Shown: one piece after another, positions 8,312-16,899 of the stretch | Position numbering within the stretch: the stretch's first letter is position 1 | Layout of the letters: every line of letters starts with the position of its first letter | NCBI GenBank assembly: GCA_032718475.1 | Contig: JAUCBJ010000467.1 | Span: 1-20,651, forward strand | Reading direction: 5' to 3' | DNA: 20,651 nucleotides | Source: Nemertoderma westbladi | Lineage: Eukaryota > Xenacoelomorpha > Nemertodermatida > Nemertodermatidae | Position numbers and translations under genes: made by a program | The notes under the pieces: model-generated | Databases searched by the model: none | What the model was told of the DNA's origin: nothing | The model's input: only the letters and a program-made list of their open reading frames with translations

Positions 8312-8440
8312 CAAAATGGCTAGTTATGTCCGCTAAAGCACGCATACAGACATAACGGGTAAAAATGGCTTGTTATGTCCGCTAAAAGCACCTACATGGT
8401 ACATTGCAGAGAAAATGACTGGTTATATCCGCAAAAGCTT
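8312..8440. repeat. Three degenerate tandem units of about 50 bp
   Basis: AAAATGGCTAGTTATGTCCG-type cores recur near 8313, 8362 and 8412, each followed by CTAAAGCAC or a variant. The spacing is 49 and 50 bases. The second halves of the units have diverged more. Confidence 0.75.
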
Positions 8441-8919
8441 TTACAATATATATTAGATATGCGGCGGATAGCGGCGGATTAGATAGCTATGCGGCAGGTG
8501 TCCCGAGGCTTAGATAACACTCATAAGAACTAAATAACGGTTCGCAGGGCATTTTCAGGTTAGCCTCACATAAACGCCTCGACAGCCATCGCGAAAATTG
8601 AGAATTATCATCACTTGCGCCAAATGGTAGGTTCTGTCCATGTGCCTGTGGCACTAGTTCCCTTGATCCAAAAATTAAAATTTTGGTATCAAACTAAGTT
8701 TGGACCCATTTGATGACATTTGATGCATGCAGGAAGTTCTTTCTTGGGTCATTGATCTTTCATTAATGTGTTATATTGTTATAAATTTAATTGTGGTGCA
8801 TCGCAAAGGCTCAAACTTTCAACCCCCTTGGGATCCGTCAAGATATCGATGAGATTTAGAGAAATTTTTTTGCCTTAATTTTTTACCATTTGGCAAATTT
8901 TGCGCACCGGCAGAACAAC

Positions 8920-8985
8920 GAAATCGAAAAAAAGTAAAAAACGCACCGCCCTAATATATACTGTTTTTTACTTTTTTTCGATTTC
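8920..8985. repeat. Perfect 23-bp inverted repeat (66-base foldback)
   Basis: The left arm (8920-8942) starts GAAATCG and ends AAAAAAC; the right arm (8963-8985) is its exact reverse complement. A 20-base spacer (8943-8962) containing GCACCGCCC separates them. GCGCACCGG also occurs just before the left arm (8902-8910), resembling the start of the spacer. It lies directly upstream of the BEL gag remnant. Possible explanations are a small foldback element, a transcript hairpin or part of an LTR leader; the sequence does not decide. Confidence 0.92.
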
Positions 8986-8994
8986 ATCGAAAAT

Positions 8995-9839
8995 TTCGAT
9001 TAGATTTCAAGAAAGCCTCAAATATAAACAGCGTTGAAGCTGAAAATATATCACGCCTTCCTATCTCACCCAATGTTAAAGGCCCTGAATATGGCACTGG
9101 GCCCCAAAATGACACACAAAATGTTAATAATATAAATAATCCTTACCGGCCCCCCCCAGTCCAATGTAGGCCTCTGTGATAACTCACTTTTAACTCAATG
9201 TTTAATAGTACTATAGCTCAAGATAGTTTTACCCGCCAATTAGCGCGTACTGAAGTGCGTCAAGCTGTTAAGGTTGGTGAAATTATTAAATTTGATGGAA
9301 ATGAGTTAGAGAATATGTAAAGGATAGTATAATTAGTTCTCCATTACTAGTGAGAAACTACGCTTCCTCATTGATTGTTTAGAAAGCTTTCCAAAGAAAT
9401 TAGCGCAAAGATATATCGGACATCCACAAGGAGTAGAAGAATTATGAAAACTATTACATGATAGATACGGAGATGAGGCATCTATAGCTCAATATCTGTA
9501 TCAAAAGTTGGTTAATCGCAAATGTGTGATAAGTACAGAGATGATAGAATTTGTGGACGAGATTAAAGAAATCTGTAGACAACTAGATTGGTTGGATAAA
9601 CACGAGTATTATGACACCCCGGTCGTTGTTGTTATGATTTCTACATCTCTGCCTACAGGCAGTATATCCACACGATGGGTGGCAATGTACTAAATGCGCA
9701 ACTTAATAACAAACCAGCTCTGGGCATAAAGGACTTCTTAAAATATCTCGGTTACGAATCCTCGCTACTTATGATTACTCAACGCCATGAACGCAACGCG
9801 GACCCGAAACTCGACAAAAATCCTACAGCTAAACGTCGG
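8995..9839 (+). pseudogene. BEL/Pao gag N-terminal region, multiply broken
   Basis: Coding pieces in different frames can be followed. A Pro/Asn-rich start (about 8995-9170) is followed by TEVRQAVKVGEIIKFDGNE (9241-9300), the segment that in BEL gag precedes the DUF1759-type domain. Then come CLESFPKKLAQRYIGHPQG and LLHDRYGDEASIAQYL (9380-9500), interrupted by a TGA where Trp is expected. The frame 9508-9693 gives a helical stretch (MIEFVDEIKEICRQLDWLD), and a further shift leads to LGIKDFLKYLGYESSLL up to a TGA at about 9843. There are at least two frameshifts and several stops. Gag forms the particle shell; this copy cannot. Confidence 0.75.
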
Positions 9840-9841
9840 GA

Positions 9842-10855
9842 ATGAGTATATCAAATCGCGATATGTCTACATGCGAAGAAGAATCAGAGGAAAATGAGAG
9901 TTCCTATCATATATCGGATAACACAAAACGTACGACACAACAGCGAAAGGACCCTAGATCTCCAACTCCTAGACGCAAAGGTCAATCGGACAGACCCTCA
10001 CGTGACCGTACTCCGATCCGAACTCTTAAAACCCAAAACGCAATGCATACTGAGGTAAAAACTCTAAAACCGATTATTAAGACAGTAACCTATGCTGGCT
10101 GTTCGTTATGTAGTAAAGAGTCCCATAGATTATCACAATGTCCTGAGTTCATCAAGATATCACTCGAGAAACAAAGAGAAACCGCTGGTACACTCAGAGT
10201 ATGTTTCCTATGTTTGTGTCCCGGACATAGCAGAAACAGGTGCTATCTAAAGGATACTTATAAATGCGTTAAATGTAATGGTAACCATCATTATCTCTTA
10301 CATCAGAAAGACATGGTGCCGCATATGGAAGCGAAAGTTCAGTTTACTGATCATTCACCCTACGATTCTTCTGGATATTCGGAACAAGGATTCGACACAG
10401 ATGAATTTGCGACCGACAATGAAAGCTGCAACCATGTAATGGTGTATGAAGCCATCACCTACGAATCGCCAACTACTCCAGAACAAGCATCAGATGAACA
10501 AATATCACAGCAAACATCCAGCCCAAAATCTATTGGTGTTCGCGAATTCCCCGTTCTGCAAGTGAGGTTACATTATAACAATCGCAACATCATAGTGAAT
10601 GCCTTACTTGACACTGGTAGTTCAGGATCATTTATAGACCAAGACCTTGCCAACGAATTATTTGATGAGAATGATGGACACCCTATGAAATTAAATCTTT
10701 CCGGCGTAATGCAAATTTGGCAATCAGTTATTCAAACTCGTTATGACAAGGTTTCACTGTCCAACCCAGGAGACATCTATAATGTGAGTAAACTAGATAA
10801 CATCAAAATGGTAGCCATAAAGAATTTCGCAGACGTTGAGACACATGGGACATGA
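9842..10855 (+). CDS. BEL/Pao gag C-terminus and aspartic protease (partial polyprotein)
   Basis: This 337-codon open frame begins with a charged, Ser/Arg-rich linker. Three zinc-binding motifs follow: C87-x2-C90-x4-H95-x4-C100, C121-x2-C124-x4-H129-x4-C134, and C142-x2-C145 with H149/H150 and H154. The third is the CxxC...HHxLLH form usual in BEL/Pao. A linker of about 85 residues leads to a retropepsin-like domain with the active-site motif LLDTGSSGSFID (DTG at 257-259). The frame then runs to about residue 330 and ends just where the RT should begin. It is a fragment of a longer gag-pol frame, not a stand-alone gene. The ATG at 9842 is simply the first after the upstream stop. Confidence 0.85.
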   Translation: MSISNRDMSTCEEESEENESSYHISDNTKRTTQQRKDPRSPTPRRKGQSDRPSRDRTPIRTLKTQNAMHTEVKTLKPIIKTVTYAGCSLCSKESHRLSQCPEFIKISLEKQRETAGTLRVCFLCLCPGHSRNRCYLKDTYKCVKCNGNHHYLLHQKDMVPHMEAKVQFTDHSPYDSSGYSEQGFDTDEFATDNESCNHVMVYEAITYESPTTPEQASDEQISQQTSSPKSIGVREFPVLQVRLHYNNRNIIVNALLDTGSSGSFIDQDLANELFDENDGHPMKLNLSGVMQIWQSVIQTRYDKVSLSNPGDIYNVSKLDNIKMVAIKNFADVETHGT

Positions 10856-11822
10856 TTTAGACCTTGGCACTGACGACTTGCCAGCAACCAAGACTCTTGG
10901 CCTTAGATGGGACACACAGTGGGATGAAATGTTCTATAAGGTCCAAACTAGACCTCCAGGTATACGTACCAAACGTATTTGTCTCAGTATATTGAGTACT
11001 CTGTTCGTCCCTATAGGCTTTATAAGCCCTGTCATTCTGAAAGCTAGGCAGATAGTTAAATCTATGTGGGACCACAATCTCACGTAGGATGAACCTCTAG
11101 CAGGAGATCTGCTAGACAACTGGTTTAAGTGGGAAAATGCCCTACCCGACATTGAAAACTTCCGGGTACCCAGAGGTTATTTCCCCAATGCTCTGCCATC
11201 GCACACGTACCAATTACACGTGTTTGGTGACGCTAGTGACAAAGGCATTGGTATTATAGCCTATTATAGGGCCACTACACCCCAAGACACTCGGGTGTCA
11301 CTAGTAGCGTCCAAATCTTTGATAAAAAGCAAAGATTTAACAGTGCCAAGAGCTGAACTAAAGGCCGCACTGTTTGCAACCACTGTTGCCAAAAATATCC
11401 TGGACGAGACCGATTTTGTAATATCTAGAACCGTTCTATGGACAGACGCAGCCATAGTGCTGGAATATTTGACTAACACCGTCTGCGGTTTTAGCGTATA
11501 CATTACAAACCGAGTATCAATAATACTCAACCGCACCAAGTTAGCCCAATGGAGGTACATCCCCGGACCTCAAAACCCGGCTAAAATACCCTCCCGTGGT
11601 GCGACCCCAAATGACCTCTTAAATTCGACATGTTGGTTGAATGGGCCCGATTTCCTTTCCAAACCAGAAGACCAATGGCCTCCTCATATTACTCCCGAGG
11701 AAATGAGGCAAGTCAAGGGTCTAGAAATCGTTAAGCTAAAAACCAGGCCCTCTAAGTCAAAGCTTTTTAAGCCCATTGACATGGCATCCAACAACTATGT
11801 AAACAAAACTAGTAGTTACTGA
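10836..11822 (+). pseudogene. BEL/Pao RT remnant and RNase H
   Basis: One frame with a single TAG at 11085-11087, where Trp is expected, covers the tail of the RT and its connection (KTLGLRWD, then ICLSILSTLFVPIGFISPV). It continues into an RNase H domain. There FGDAS, VPRAELKAAL and WTDA supply three of the acidic active-site residues. The fourth site, normally NPAD...SRG, reads NPAKIPSRG, with Lys in place of Asp. The RT fingers and palm, including the YVDD box, are missing. The frame starts within ~30 bases of the protease end, so about 1 kb or more has been deleted near 10845-10880. The segment CWLNGPDFL at its end is typical of BEL. Confidence 0.85.
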
Positions 11823-12620
11823 AAAATCCACCGACCAGCTACTGTTACCAAATGTGGATATGGGCTTATCCCCGCTAATATCTCGAGCCATGACTCATTA
11901 TAGCTCGTGGGATAAAATATGTAGGGCTGTAACCATACTGAAACAACTCTTTCACTATCGATACAGTACTAAAACCGTACCTGTGATAGGCTTAACTGCT
12001 AATGAGGTAGATAAATCCAATTTACAGTTATTAAGAGTTTCACAAAGACTGGAGAAGCCTGAGAAATATAACCAACTCAGTGTTGACCCCCTAACTCCAT
12101 TAGCGGACAAATTCTCCAGTATAATGATAAATGGTTTGATTCGAGTTGGAGGTCACCTGACTAACACTCCGATCTCTAGAGACACCATGTTTCCCATACT
12201 AATATTCGACCCGGAAATTCAAATCAAGTTGATACAAGACGTTCACTATCGTCTCTATCATGCCAGGAGGGTACATATATTAAGCGGGATCAGAACGCGA
12301 TATTACCTGGTACACCCTTGCGCAGCTCTCAACCAAATATTACGAAACTGTATGCCTTGCAAATGGATTTATAGCAAACCGATGACACAACTAGAAGCGG
12401 CACTCCCTAGGGAATGAGTCGAATGTTACCAACCCCCGTTCACCCACACCGGCGTAGATCTCTTCGAACCCTTCGAAGTCAAGCGCACCCGTACAATGGT
12501 GAAAAGATGGTGTGTCATCTTTGTTTGCATGACTTTTCGAGCCATTTACTTGGATATGGTTAACGATATGTCAATGAAAAGTTTTATCCTTTGCCTGAGA
12601 AGACAAATTATTATATGTAC
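11823..12620 (+). pseudogene. BEL/Pao integrase, N-terminal domain and start of core
   Basis: From 11854 the frame shows HYSSWDKICRAV, then GLIRVGGHLTNTPI. The H2C2 zinc-binding domain follows, with histidines near HYRLYHARR and cysteines in CMPCKW. A TGA at 12415-12417 interrupts the frame, which otherwise continues into the integrase core: PPFTHTGVDLFEPFEVK (containing the first catalytic Asp), then KRWCVIFVCMTFRAIYLDMV and SFILCLRR. After about 12605 the match to BEL stops, before the second Asp and the Glu of the DDE triad. Integrase would insert the DNA copy; this one lacks most of its core. Confidence 0.83.
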
Positions 12621-12912
12621 GGCACGGGCAGCAGACAGGATGACTACTCCTGTGGTAGAGGCTAATCCTGTAATCTGACAGTTGGTTAGGTAGGCCTGTC
12701 ATGTGACAGTTACCGGCATACTGGGGAATCTTGGACATCTGGACATGACATTTACGATTTACTGCGTTTTGAAATCTGGTATATGACTTACCATACTGCC
12801 ATAGGGAATGGCTAAAGTTGTGCCTAAAACTGTAAACTACGGTAATTAGATAAAGATATTACAATCCCCATTTGTTTCAACAACCTTCTCACCTTCATTT
12901 GGTCTTTTTTGT

Positions 12913-13935
12913 ATGGATAATAAGAGAAACCTTAGCGAGATATCTAAGGCATCAACCTCGTCTTCCTCCGTTCACTCACCAGCCCCAAAACGGTTTGGTG
13001 CTGGCCCAATGTCTTCATCCAGCCCCGCGCACTTGGCTCCAACTGAGATGGTCAATCCACCTGACTTGGAGGACGTGTTTCACAGTACACAGGGGCCGGA
13101 TGACGGTGTTCCTGCCTTTAATCCGGGTAATACCGGTACCTCTGATATATCTAGTATCATCGAAGCTAGCCTGGATAAATTCGGTCGGGAATTATCGAAC
13201 TTTCTGCAAAGGAAATTTGAAGAGATGACAAAGGATTTTTTGTCTTCCTTCGACCCCGCAAACTTTACTGAAGAGGTACGGAGTGCTTGTGCTAAGAACT
13301 CAACTTCCATTTCTAACGTAGCTCTTCGTGTTGATAACGATGCTCAATACGCGCGCCGAGAATCGCTTGTTCTATCCGGTCCCCTTGTTCTCTCTGCGAT
13401 TAGCGATAATAAGGCTACTCCTAGTACTGGTAGGTATACAGGATCACTGGATGTCTGGCCCAAGTTTGTAACGGAGCTGGCTAACGATAGGTGTGGATTA
13501 CATTCATTCGACCCAGCTACTATTTCTCGGTCCCACCGGTCGCGTAACATTAAACAGGTTATTGTGAAATTTACCTCTTATTACGCGCGCGAATCTCTAT
13601 TTAAATCACGGTTTAAGTTGAAAACCAGCGTACGTTCCGACCAGGTTTATATCAACGAGTTGCTAACACCATATCGTGGCGCCCTACTTTACGAAGCACG
13701 TCGGCTGGTCAAAGCTAAAGTACTACGCGATGCTTGGTCGACGGATGGCAACTTATTTGCTAAGAATAACAAAGGGGAAGTCGTTAGAGTTAAATACCCC
13801 CAAGATATTACCAATCTCGTCGATATCTCTGATTCATCTCAGACACCATCTGATGTTGTGAGTGTGATGTCGGTTCTCAACAGCAACAAGTTTGCGTCCC
13901 TACTTGAAGGCCCTGTTTCAAATTGGTACCGGTAA
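12913..13935 (+). CDS. LINE ORF1 protein (RNA-binding, CR1/L2-type)
   Basis: This intact 340-codon frame starts at an ATG with G at +4. Residues 1-75 are Ser/Pro-rich and disordered. Residues 80-150 are helical with a likely coiled coil (FGRELSNFLQRKFEEMTKDF), which could give oligomers. The C-terminal part, from about 200 to 300, resembles the FP-like/ORF1 C-terminal domain common in CR1/L2 LINEs: IKQVIVKFTSYYARESLFKS, then YINELLTPYRGALLYEARRL. I see no zinc knuckle or PHD finger. Such proteins bind LINE RNA and accompany it in the ribonucleoprotein. It is not broken, which agrees with the open ORF2 and suggests a fairly young insertion. Confidence 0.8.
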   Translation: MDNKRNLSEISKASTSSSSVHSPAPKRFGAGPMSSSSPAHLAPTEMVNPPDLEDVFHSTQGPDDGVPAFNPGNTGTSDISSIIEASLDKFGRELSNFLQRKFEEMTKDFLSSFDPANFTEEVRSACAKNSTSISNVALRVDNDAQYARRESLVLSGPLVLSAISDNKATPSTGRYTGSLDVWPKFVTELANDRCGLHSFDPATISRSHRSRNIKQVIVKFTSYYARESLFKSRFKLKTSVRSDQVYINELLTPYRGALLYEARRLVKAKVLRDAWSTDGNLFAKNNKGEVVRVKYPQDITNLVDISDSSQTPSDVVSVMSVLNSNKFASLLEGPVSNWYR

Positions 13936-14168
13936 TGGGATAACGAAATAGGCATAATTGTTGATATTTTCCTTTGGTTTACTTACTGTTTATTGGCTGA
14001 TTGGCCCTGGGAAATGAACAATCGAAAGCATTTTTTTTTTCTTGTTTTGTTTTGTGAGCTGTATAAATTTTTGTAGCTAATTTTCGCGGTAGTGAAATAC
14101 ATAATCGGAACTTATGTGTTGATGTAGAATTTATATTTGTTCTCATTTAGATACCTCCCTATCTGCCG

Positions 14169-14385
14169 TTTATATTAGTATTATATGATGGGTATATACC
14201 GGTATTCCCATACGGGATTATATTAGGGTTATATACCGGTATTTTTATACTGGATTATGTGATAGATATGTACCGGAACGTGATTATATTTTTTTTAGGG
14301 GATATATACCGGAACTTGTTTATATTAGGAATATATACCATACCAGTATTTATACACGTGAACTGGATTATATTAGGTACAATGT
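14169..14385. repeat. Degenerate tandem repeat containing ATATACCGG
   Basis: ATATACCGG cores occur near 14194, 14231, 14266 (ATATGTACCGG), 14304 and, as ATATACCATACC, near 14333. Each is followed by GGATTATATTA-like sequence. The period is about 37 bp. Two units hold the 10-bp palindrome ATACCGGTAT. Confidence 0.8.
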
Positions 14386-14724
14386 TATACTACAGTATCA
14401 ATTTCTCTTTTGCTTATATTTTTGTAATTTGAGATTACAGTAGTATCGATTGAACGATAGATAAGAAAGTATTTTTTTCATTTTTAGTTTTTTTTTTTTT
14501 TTTTTGTCTTGTAAGCCGTGACTCGCGTTACATAATTTTCTGAACGCAGTACCGTACAGACTTCCATGGTTCACCTTCAGTATGATTTCCTCTGAATTTA
14601 ATTTTCTACATGGCAGGCCTTATCGGCCACTGTACTTTGCCATTATCATCGTAGGTTAAGCAGACATATTATAGTACTTGTTCGATATATATATATTGCA
14701 ATTTTTATGTATTGTGTTGGTTGT

Positions 14725-14780
14725 TGCGTATGTGTATGTGTATGTGTACGTTTGTGTTTGTGTTTGTACATGTCATGTAT
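14725..14780. repeat. TG/TATG microsatellite
   Basis: Imperfect runs of TATGTG and TTTGTG. They create the Cys/Val-rich peptide of the overlapping frame, which is therefore not credible as a protein there. Confidence 0.8.
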
Positions 14781-14969
14781 GTATGGTATATGTGGAAGTG
14801 TATATGCGTCACTTTTTAACACTATGGGGTCTGTATGTGAGTGTAAGACTCTGATTGCTGCCTGCTGTGCCTTACTTGTTGTTCTATCCCCCTTGATTGG
14901 AACTGGGACCTCCCTTGCGTCGCCTCGGTCGCTGGGACTGATGAACCATAAAGTTGCTCTCCATTATAG

Positions 14970-16481
14970 TGTTTTAATTTCAATAATATTTTATGTTTAT
15001 ATAAATCCTTTTGTTATTTCGGGATAGCTCTTTCGTTTCCTTTACCGAGTTCATGGATCATCTTGCTATTAATTACTGCATATTTTTCACTTGTACTTTC
15101 TGGTGACGTACAGTTGAATCCAGGGCCGGCACTAACCACGATTCACCCACTACGCATTTTACAAACCAATATTAGGTCTTTGCCTGCTAACTGGGATTAT
15201 ATGCCAGACCACCTTAGCACTTCATTTGATATAATTGCGGTGGTTGAAACATGGCTCACTGATTGCAATAACTCAAGTGATTTGTCATTGACCGGCTTTC
15301 AAGAACCTCTTAGGAGGGACCGTTGTGATGGCTGGGGAGGTTTAGCGTTATATGTGTCCAACTCAATTATGTCAAAACGTATTCACGTTCTTGAAAATGT
15401 GGCCCCAAATTATGAATCTTTGTGGTGCTCATGCTTAACCAAAGGGGGTAAGCTTCTATTTGGTTTATTTTATAGACCAGAGTACACAAGCCCAGATTTC
15501 TGGGAAGCAATCAATGATATGGTTTCGGAAGCAAGGGGGCTTGGCTACTCTGAATTAATTTTATTGGGTGACTTTAATAACGACTTACTGAACCCGAATG
15601 CCTGCAGGGACTTGGTGCACTTAATTCAGAGACAGGGTTTATCACAGTGGGTAAATGAGCCCACCCGTATAACGCCATCCTCCAGTACCTTGTTATTGCC
15701 CATTCTTACTACTGACTCCTCCAAGGTTTCACATGTCAATGTTACTCCCCCTTGGGGGACTAGCGACCACTACGTTGTAAAATTCGAATATAACTTTAAA
15801 ATATACAAAGAAACAGCATATAGACGCCACATTTGGTTATATAATGAGGCCAATTATCAACTTTTTTTGGACTGCCTGCGCGATATTAACTGGGACGATA
15901 TAATTAATAACGAAACTGATGACGTTCATGCAATTATTTCTAAATGGTCTGATAAATTTTTAGAATGCGCAGCAGCTGCTATACCAAATAAGTATGTAAC
16001 AATTAGACCATGTGATAAACCTTGGTATAACTCCAGTTTACGTGCACTGGCTAATAAAAAAAGCAGGAAACATAAGCAAGCATGTCAACAGAATACCGAA
16101 ATTGCCTGGGCAAGGTTTAGATTAATACGCGGTGATTACACTAATAAGTGTAAAATTGCAAAACAGGATTTTTACCAAGGGTTATCCGACAAATTGTGCT
16201 TTGACAATAATATCACTGAAAAGAAATGGTGGGGTATCTGCAAATCTGTAATTGGCCTCCAGGTTAAACCTGAGATTCCGCCAGTATACTACAGGGATCG
16301 CATTGCGACTAATAGTCGTGAAAAAGCTGATCTCTTTAATGTCTATTTTACAGACCAATATAAACTGGATTGTTCGAACTTTATTATCCCAGAGAGGCCA
16401 ATGCCTGAGCCTGTACTTACTGAAATAAACATTTCTAGAATTGACGTTTTAGCTGCAGCCAAAGATCTGTGTCCTGGTAAA
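14970..16481 (+). CDS. LINE ORF2, 2A-like leader and AP endonuclease (5' exon-like part before insertion)
   Basis: The frame is open from 14970 with no ATG; the residue numbers here count from 15063. A hydrophobic leader (SWIILLLITAYFSLVLS) runs into GDVQLNPGP at 14-22, a 2A-type sequence. The APE-type endonuclease follows: QTNIRSL (N36), VVETW (E62), LFYRP (Y137), LLGDFNND (D170, N172) and TSDHYVVKF (D235, H236). The usual LDLILT segment reads LLLPILTTD, so one expected catalytic Asp is absent. The downstream linker leads to the start of the RT, ending KDLCPGK at 16481. The stop at 16500-16502 belongs to the inserted LINE. The RT continues in the same frame from 20258. The protein nicks target DNA and reverse-transcribes the LINE RNA at the nick. 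Confidence 0.85.
15102..15128 (+). other. 2A-like ribosome-skipping motif (GDVQLNPGP)
   Basis: The sequence fits the 2A consensus D-V/I-E-x-N-P-G-P except for Gln in place of Glu. It follows directly on a hydrophobic, signal-like stretch. 2A-like sequences at this position are established for APE-type LINEs of sea urchins and other invertebrates. Whether the Gln form still causes skipping is not known from the sequence. Confidence 0.75.
16471..16481 (+). repeat. Target-site duplication, left copy
   Basis: GTCCTGGTAAA, identical to 20247-20257. The first G could also be matched by the TAG tail, so the duplication is 10 or 11 bp. It lies inside ORF2 of the outer LINE. Confidence 0.9.
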
Positions 16482-16524
16482 TTGTCAGGTCAGGTATTCT
16501 AGGTCATTGATCAAGAAAACTTGC

Positions 16525-16654
16525 CACCTCCATGCAGCATAAAGGAGGTGTCACCTGTAGCTGCATAGACCCTCTTACTAGGGCAAATCTGGTCCTGTAA
16601 CTAGGACCCCCTTCGTTCTGGGATAAGGACGCCCTTGGTCCTGGATTAAGGACC
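16525..16654. repeat. Cluster of short hairpins at the 5' end of copy B
   Basis: CACCTCC pairs with GGAGGTG (16525-16550). ATGCAGC (16532-16538) can instead pair with GCTGCAT (16560-16566), giving competing folds. Two further 18-base hairpins use the same stem, GGTCCT with AGGACC, at 16591-16608 and 16637-16654, with different 6-base loops. Confidence 0.65.
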
Positions 16655-16660
16655 CATATA

Positions 16661-16890
16661 CTTGGCTGCAGGGGTATATGGCCTGACCAGGCAGATGGTG
16701 ATCTACCAATGGCTGGTTAGGAGTAGAGTGTTCTCATGTCCACTCTGAGGGCACTTCACTGCGACCTGCACCTGGCAGCAAGGGTACAGGGCATGACCCA
16801 GCAGATGAACTGCAACAGCCAATGGTGGGTCATGTGCGCCAGAATAGATATGGGTGATGGGCCTCATATCTGACTCCACTGCGACACCCA
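16661..16890 (+). repeat. Diverged tandem duplication in the 5' region of copy B
   Basis: Unit 1 (16661-16770) and unit 2 (16771-16890) both run from GGCTGCA/GGCAGCA + AGGGTA through GGCCTGACC/GGCATGACC, CAGATG, CCAATGG and CTCAT to CACTGCGAC. They are about 110 and 120 bp long and clearly diverged. Repeated 5' units are known as promoter-bearing monomers in some LINEs; that role here is inference. Confidence 0.7.
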
Positions 16891-16899
16891 CCCTGTGGA

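Larger units (their letters stand above)
8995..12620 (+). mobile_element. BEL/Pao LTR retrotransposon, decayed and truncated
   Basis: The coding parts occur in BEL/Pao order on one strand: gag with the KFDG region, three zinc knuckles, aspartic protease, the end of the RT and its connection, RNase H, the integrase H2C2 zinc-binding domain and the start of the integrase core. Several stops and frameshifts break it, the catalytic RT core is absent, and the element stops within the integrase core. No paired LTRs are seen. The adjacent sequence after about 12620 belongs to a LINE, so the 3' end was probably lost at that junction. Confidence 0.88.
13936..14969. other. Long inter-ORF region of the outer LINE
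   Basis: About 1 kb of AT-rich sequence separates ORF1 from the open ORF2 frame. It contains a ~37-bp tandem repeat (14169-14385), a T run near 14488-14505 and a TG/TATG microsatellite (14725-14780). The frame 14707-15027 is open mainly because of the microsatellite. From the ATG at 14824 it has a hydrophobic segment (LIAACCALLVVLSPLIG), which might be a displaced ORF2 leader. No other gene is seen. Confidence 0.6.
12620..16481 (+). mobile_element. CR1/L2-type non-LTR retrotransposon, 5' portion (outer LINE)
   Basis: This element has ORF1 (12913-13935), a long AT-rich inter-ORF region and ORF2 with an APE endonuclease, interrupted at 16481 by the RTE-like LINE. It resumes at 20247/20258 and runs off the window. 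Group assignment (CR1, L2, Crack or relatives) comes from ORF2 wording and from the FP-type C-terminal domain of ORF1. The exact 5' end is unclear; it lies somewhere between the loss of integrase similarity (~12605) and ~12690. Confidence 0.8.

Noticed and set aside
12872-13228. 118-codon frame overlapping ORF1
   Set aside because: ORF1 in the other frame is intact and has a recognisable domain; this one is its shadow.
14707-15027. 106-codon frame upstream of ORF2 as a gene
   Set aside because: Its first third is produced by a TG/TATG microsatellite. The hydrophobic part after 14824 might belong to an ORF2 leader, but it is in another frame, so it was not called.
16482-16600. HDV-like self-cleaving ribozyme at the 5' end of the RTE-like LINE
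   Set aside because: These ribozymes are known at 5' ends of some LINEs, but the first bases here do not give the expected nested double pseudoknot; only simple hairpins could be drawn.
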